A stretch of 64,000 nt of DNA, taken from positions 62,001-126,000 of IMG/VR virus record IMGVR_UViG_3300030329_006583; one strand, given 5' to 3'. This stretch comes from a virus. The notes beneath the pieces are model-generated. The model was not told the origin of the DNA. It searched no databases and saw only the letters and a list, made by a program, of their open reading frames with translations. Position numbers and translations under genes: made by a program. Positions 63,607 through 64,000 of this stretch are shown here, piece by piece (within the stretch, counting starts at the first letter, position 1; the number at the start of each line of letters is the position of its first letter).

Positions 63607-64000
63607 TTATTTCGTGTATTTATCGGCAACGGTAGCAGATGCCCATGAATCAGGTTTTAAAAGATAATTAAATCCCATTCCTAATGCATAATTCGCTAAT
63701 GATTTTGCATATTTTGCACTTTTATGAATGATATTTTGATTGGCATCAATATGAATTGTGATTTTTTTTCCGGTTTCCGTTTTAATCGAATTTGCAATAT
63801 GAATAGATCTTTCTACTTCTTCAAATAATCTAGCTTGTAGATTGTTGTAATGGTGCCTAGGTTTTTGAGATTTATTGACGAAATATACCCCACCATTACC
63901 AGGCCATGTCAAACAAATGGCTGTAACATATGTAATATTTTCTTTAACAACATGAGAATCTGAACCTACATGAATTTCAACAGGATTTAAATTTTTTATT
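63607..64000 (-). CDS. YkuK/DUF458-like RNase H-fold protein, 5' part beyond window
   Basis: The frame is open to the window edge, so the N-terminus is missing and the TTG-type start at 63912 is not real. The visible start region contains EIHVGSDSHVVKENITYVTAICLTWPGNGGVYF, with the H-V-G-S-D-S-H motif and acidic residues of the RNase H-like YkuK family; the end ITIHIDANQN and LLKPDSWASATVADKYTK match the conserved C-terminus (PDS-AAS-VADRYTK). The visible part is 131 codons. YkuK proteins are uncharacterised RNase H-fold nucleases. Confidence 0.8.
   Translation of the reverse strand, partial: IKNLNPVEIHVGSDSHVVKENITYVTAICLTWPGNGGVYFVNKSQKPRHHYNNLQARLFEEVERSIHIANSIKTETGKKITIHIDANQNIIHKSAKYAKSLANYALGMGFNYLLKPDSWASATVADKYTK

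Noticed and set aside
1-64000. CRISPR array, integrase, transposase or inserted tRNA
   Set aside because: No regular direct-repeat/spacer series and no integrase or transposase-like protein was seen; the only tRNA-like structure recognised is the tmRNA.

Overview
The window looks like part of the genome of a large, AT-rich, T4-like contractile-tailed phage, probably marine and infecting a Gram-negative bacterium. The diagnostic genes are a gp25-type and a gp6-type baseplate wedge protein side by side, a gp5-like hub protein, a gp55-type late sigma factor, a PIN-PhoH ATPase and cyanophage/pelagiphage-style tail fibre proteins. Nearly every gene is read from the minus strand in tightly packed, often overlapping order. 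No integrase, transposase, CRISPR array or cellular housekeeping gene was seen. Descriptions below follow the + coordinate, so transcription runs from right to left.

Region 1 (1-31.4 kb) is a virion and baseplate block. It holds a run of very large structural proteins (a partial one at the left edge, then 2250, 934, 515, 924, 550, 901, 384, 1280 and 528 aa), followed by the recognisable baseplate genes (gp6-like, gp25-like, a small Cys-rich protein, a proline/leucine-rich protein, gp5-like). Two of the tail proteins share a C-terminal domain, and one of them is followed by a strong UUCG-loop terminator. Region 2 (31.1-32.5 kb) carries a helical protein, the late sigma factor and a one-helix membrane protein.

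Region 3 (32.5-59 kb) is a roughly 26-kb sugar-chemistry island. It encodes about a dozen glycosyltransferases and nucleotide-sugar enzymes: a UDP-sugar 4,6-dehydratase, a DegT aminotransferase, an RmlD-like reductase, an SDR epimerase, a shortened UDP-glucose dehydrogenase and UDP-galactopyranose mutase. It also encodes two formyltransferases, a GNAT acetyltransferase, a SAM methyltransferase, a NodB-like deacetylase and a NodU-type carbamoyltransferase. An ADP-heptose module consists of a split HldE, a cupin and a GT9 heptosyltransferase. A RecB/Cas4-like nuclease sits inside the island. Together these genes could build and attach an unusual glycan containing formylated amino sugar, galactofuranose and heptose, either on the virion or on the host surface.

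Region 4 (59-64 kb) is a regulatory and host-interaction block. It contains a repeat-rich intergenic segment, PIN-PhoH, the only plus-strand gene (a lone sigma-region-4-like HTH protein), an FtsZ/tubulin-like GTPase with conserved catalytic loop, a complete one-piece tmRNA with tag ANTDTYNDYALAA, a histone H1/Hc1-like protein, three small phage proteins, and the 3' part of a YkuK-like RNase H-fold protein cut by the window edge. The most unusual content is this FtsZ-like / tmRNA / Hc1-like cluster and the ADP-heptose plus formyl-sugar pathway.
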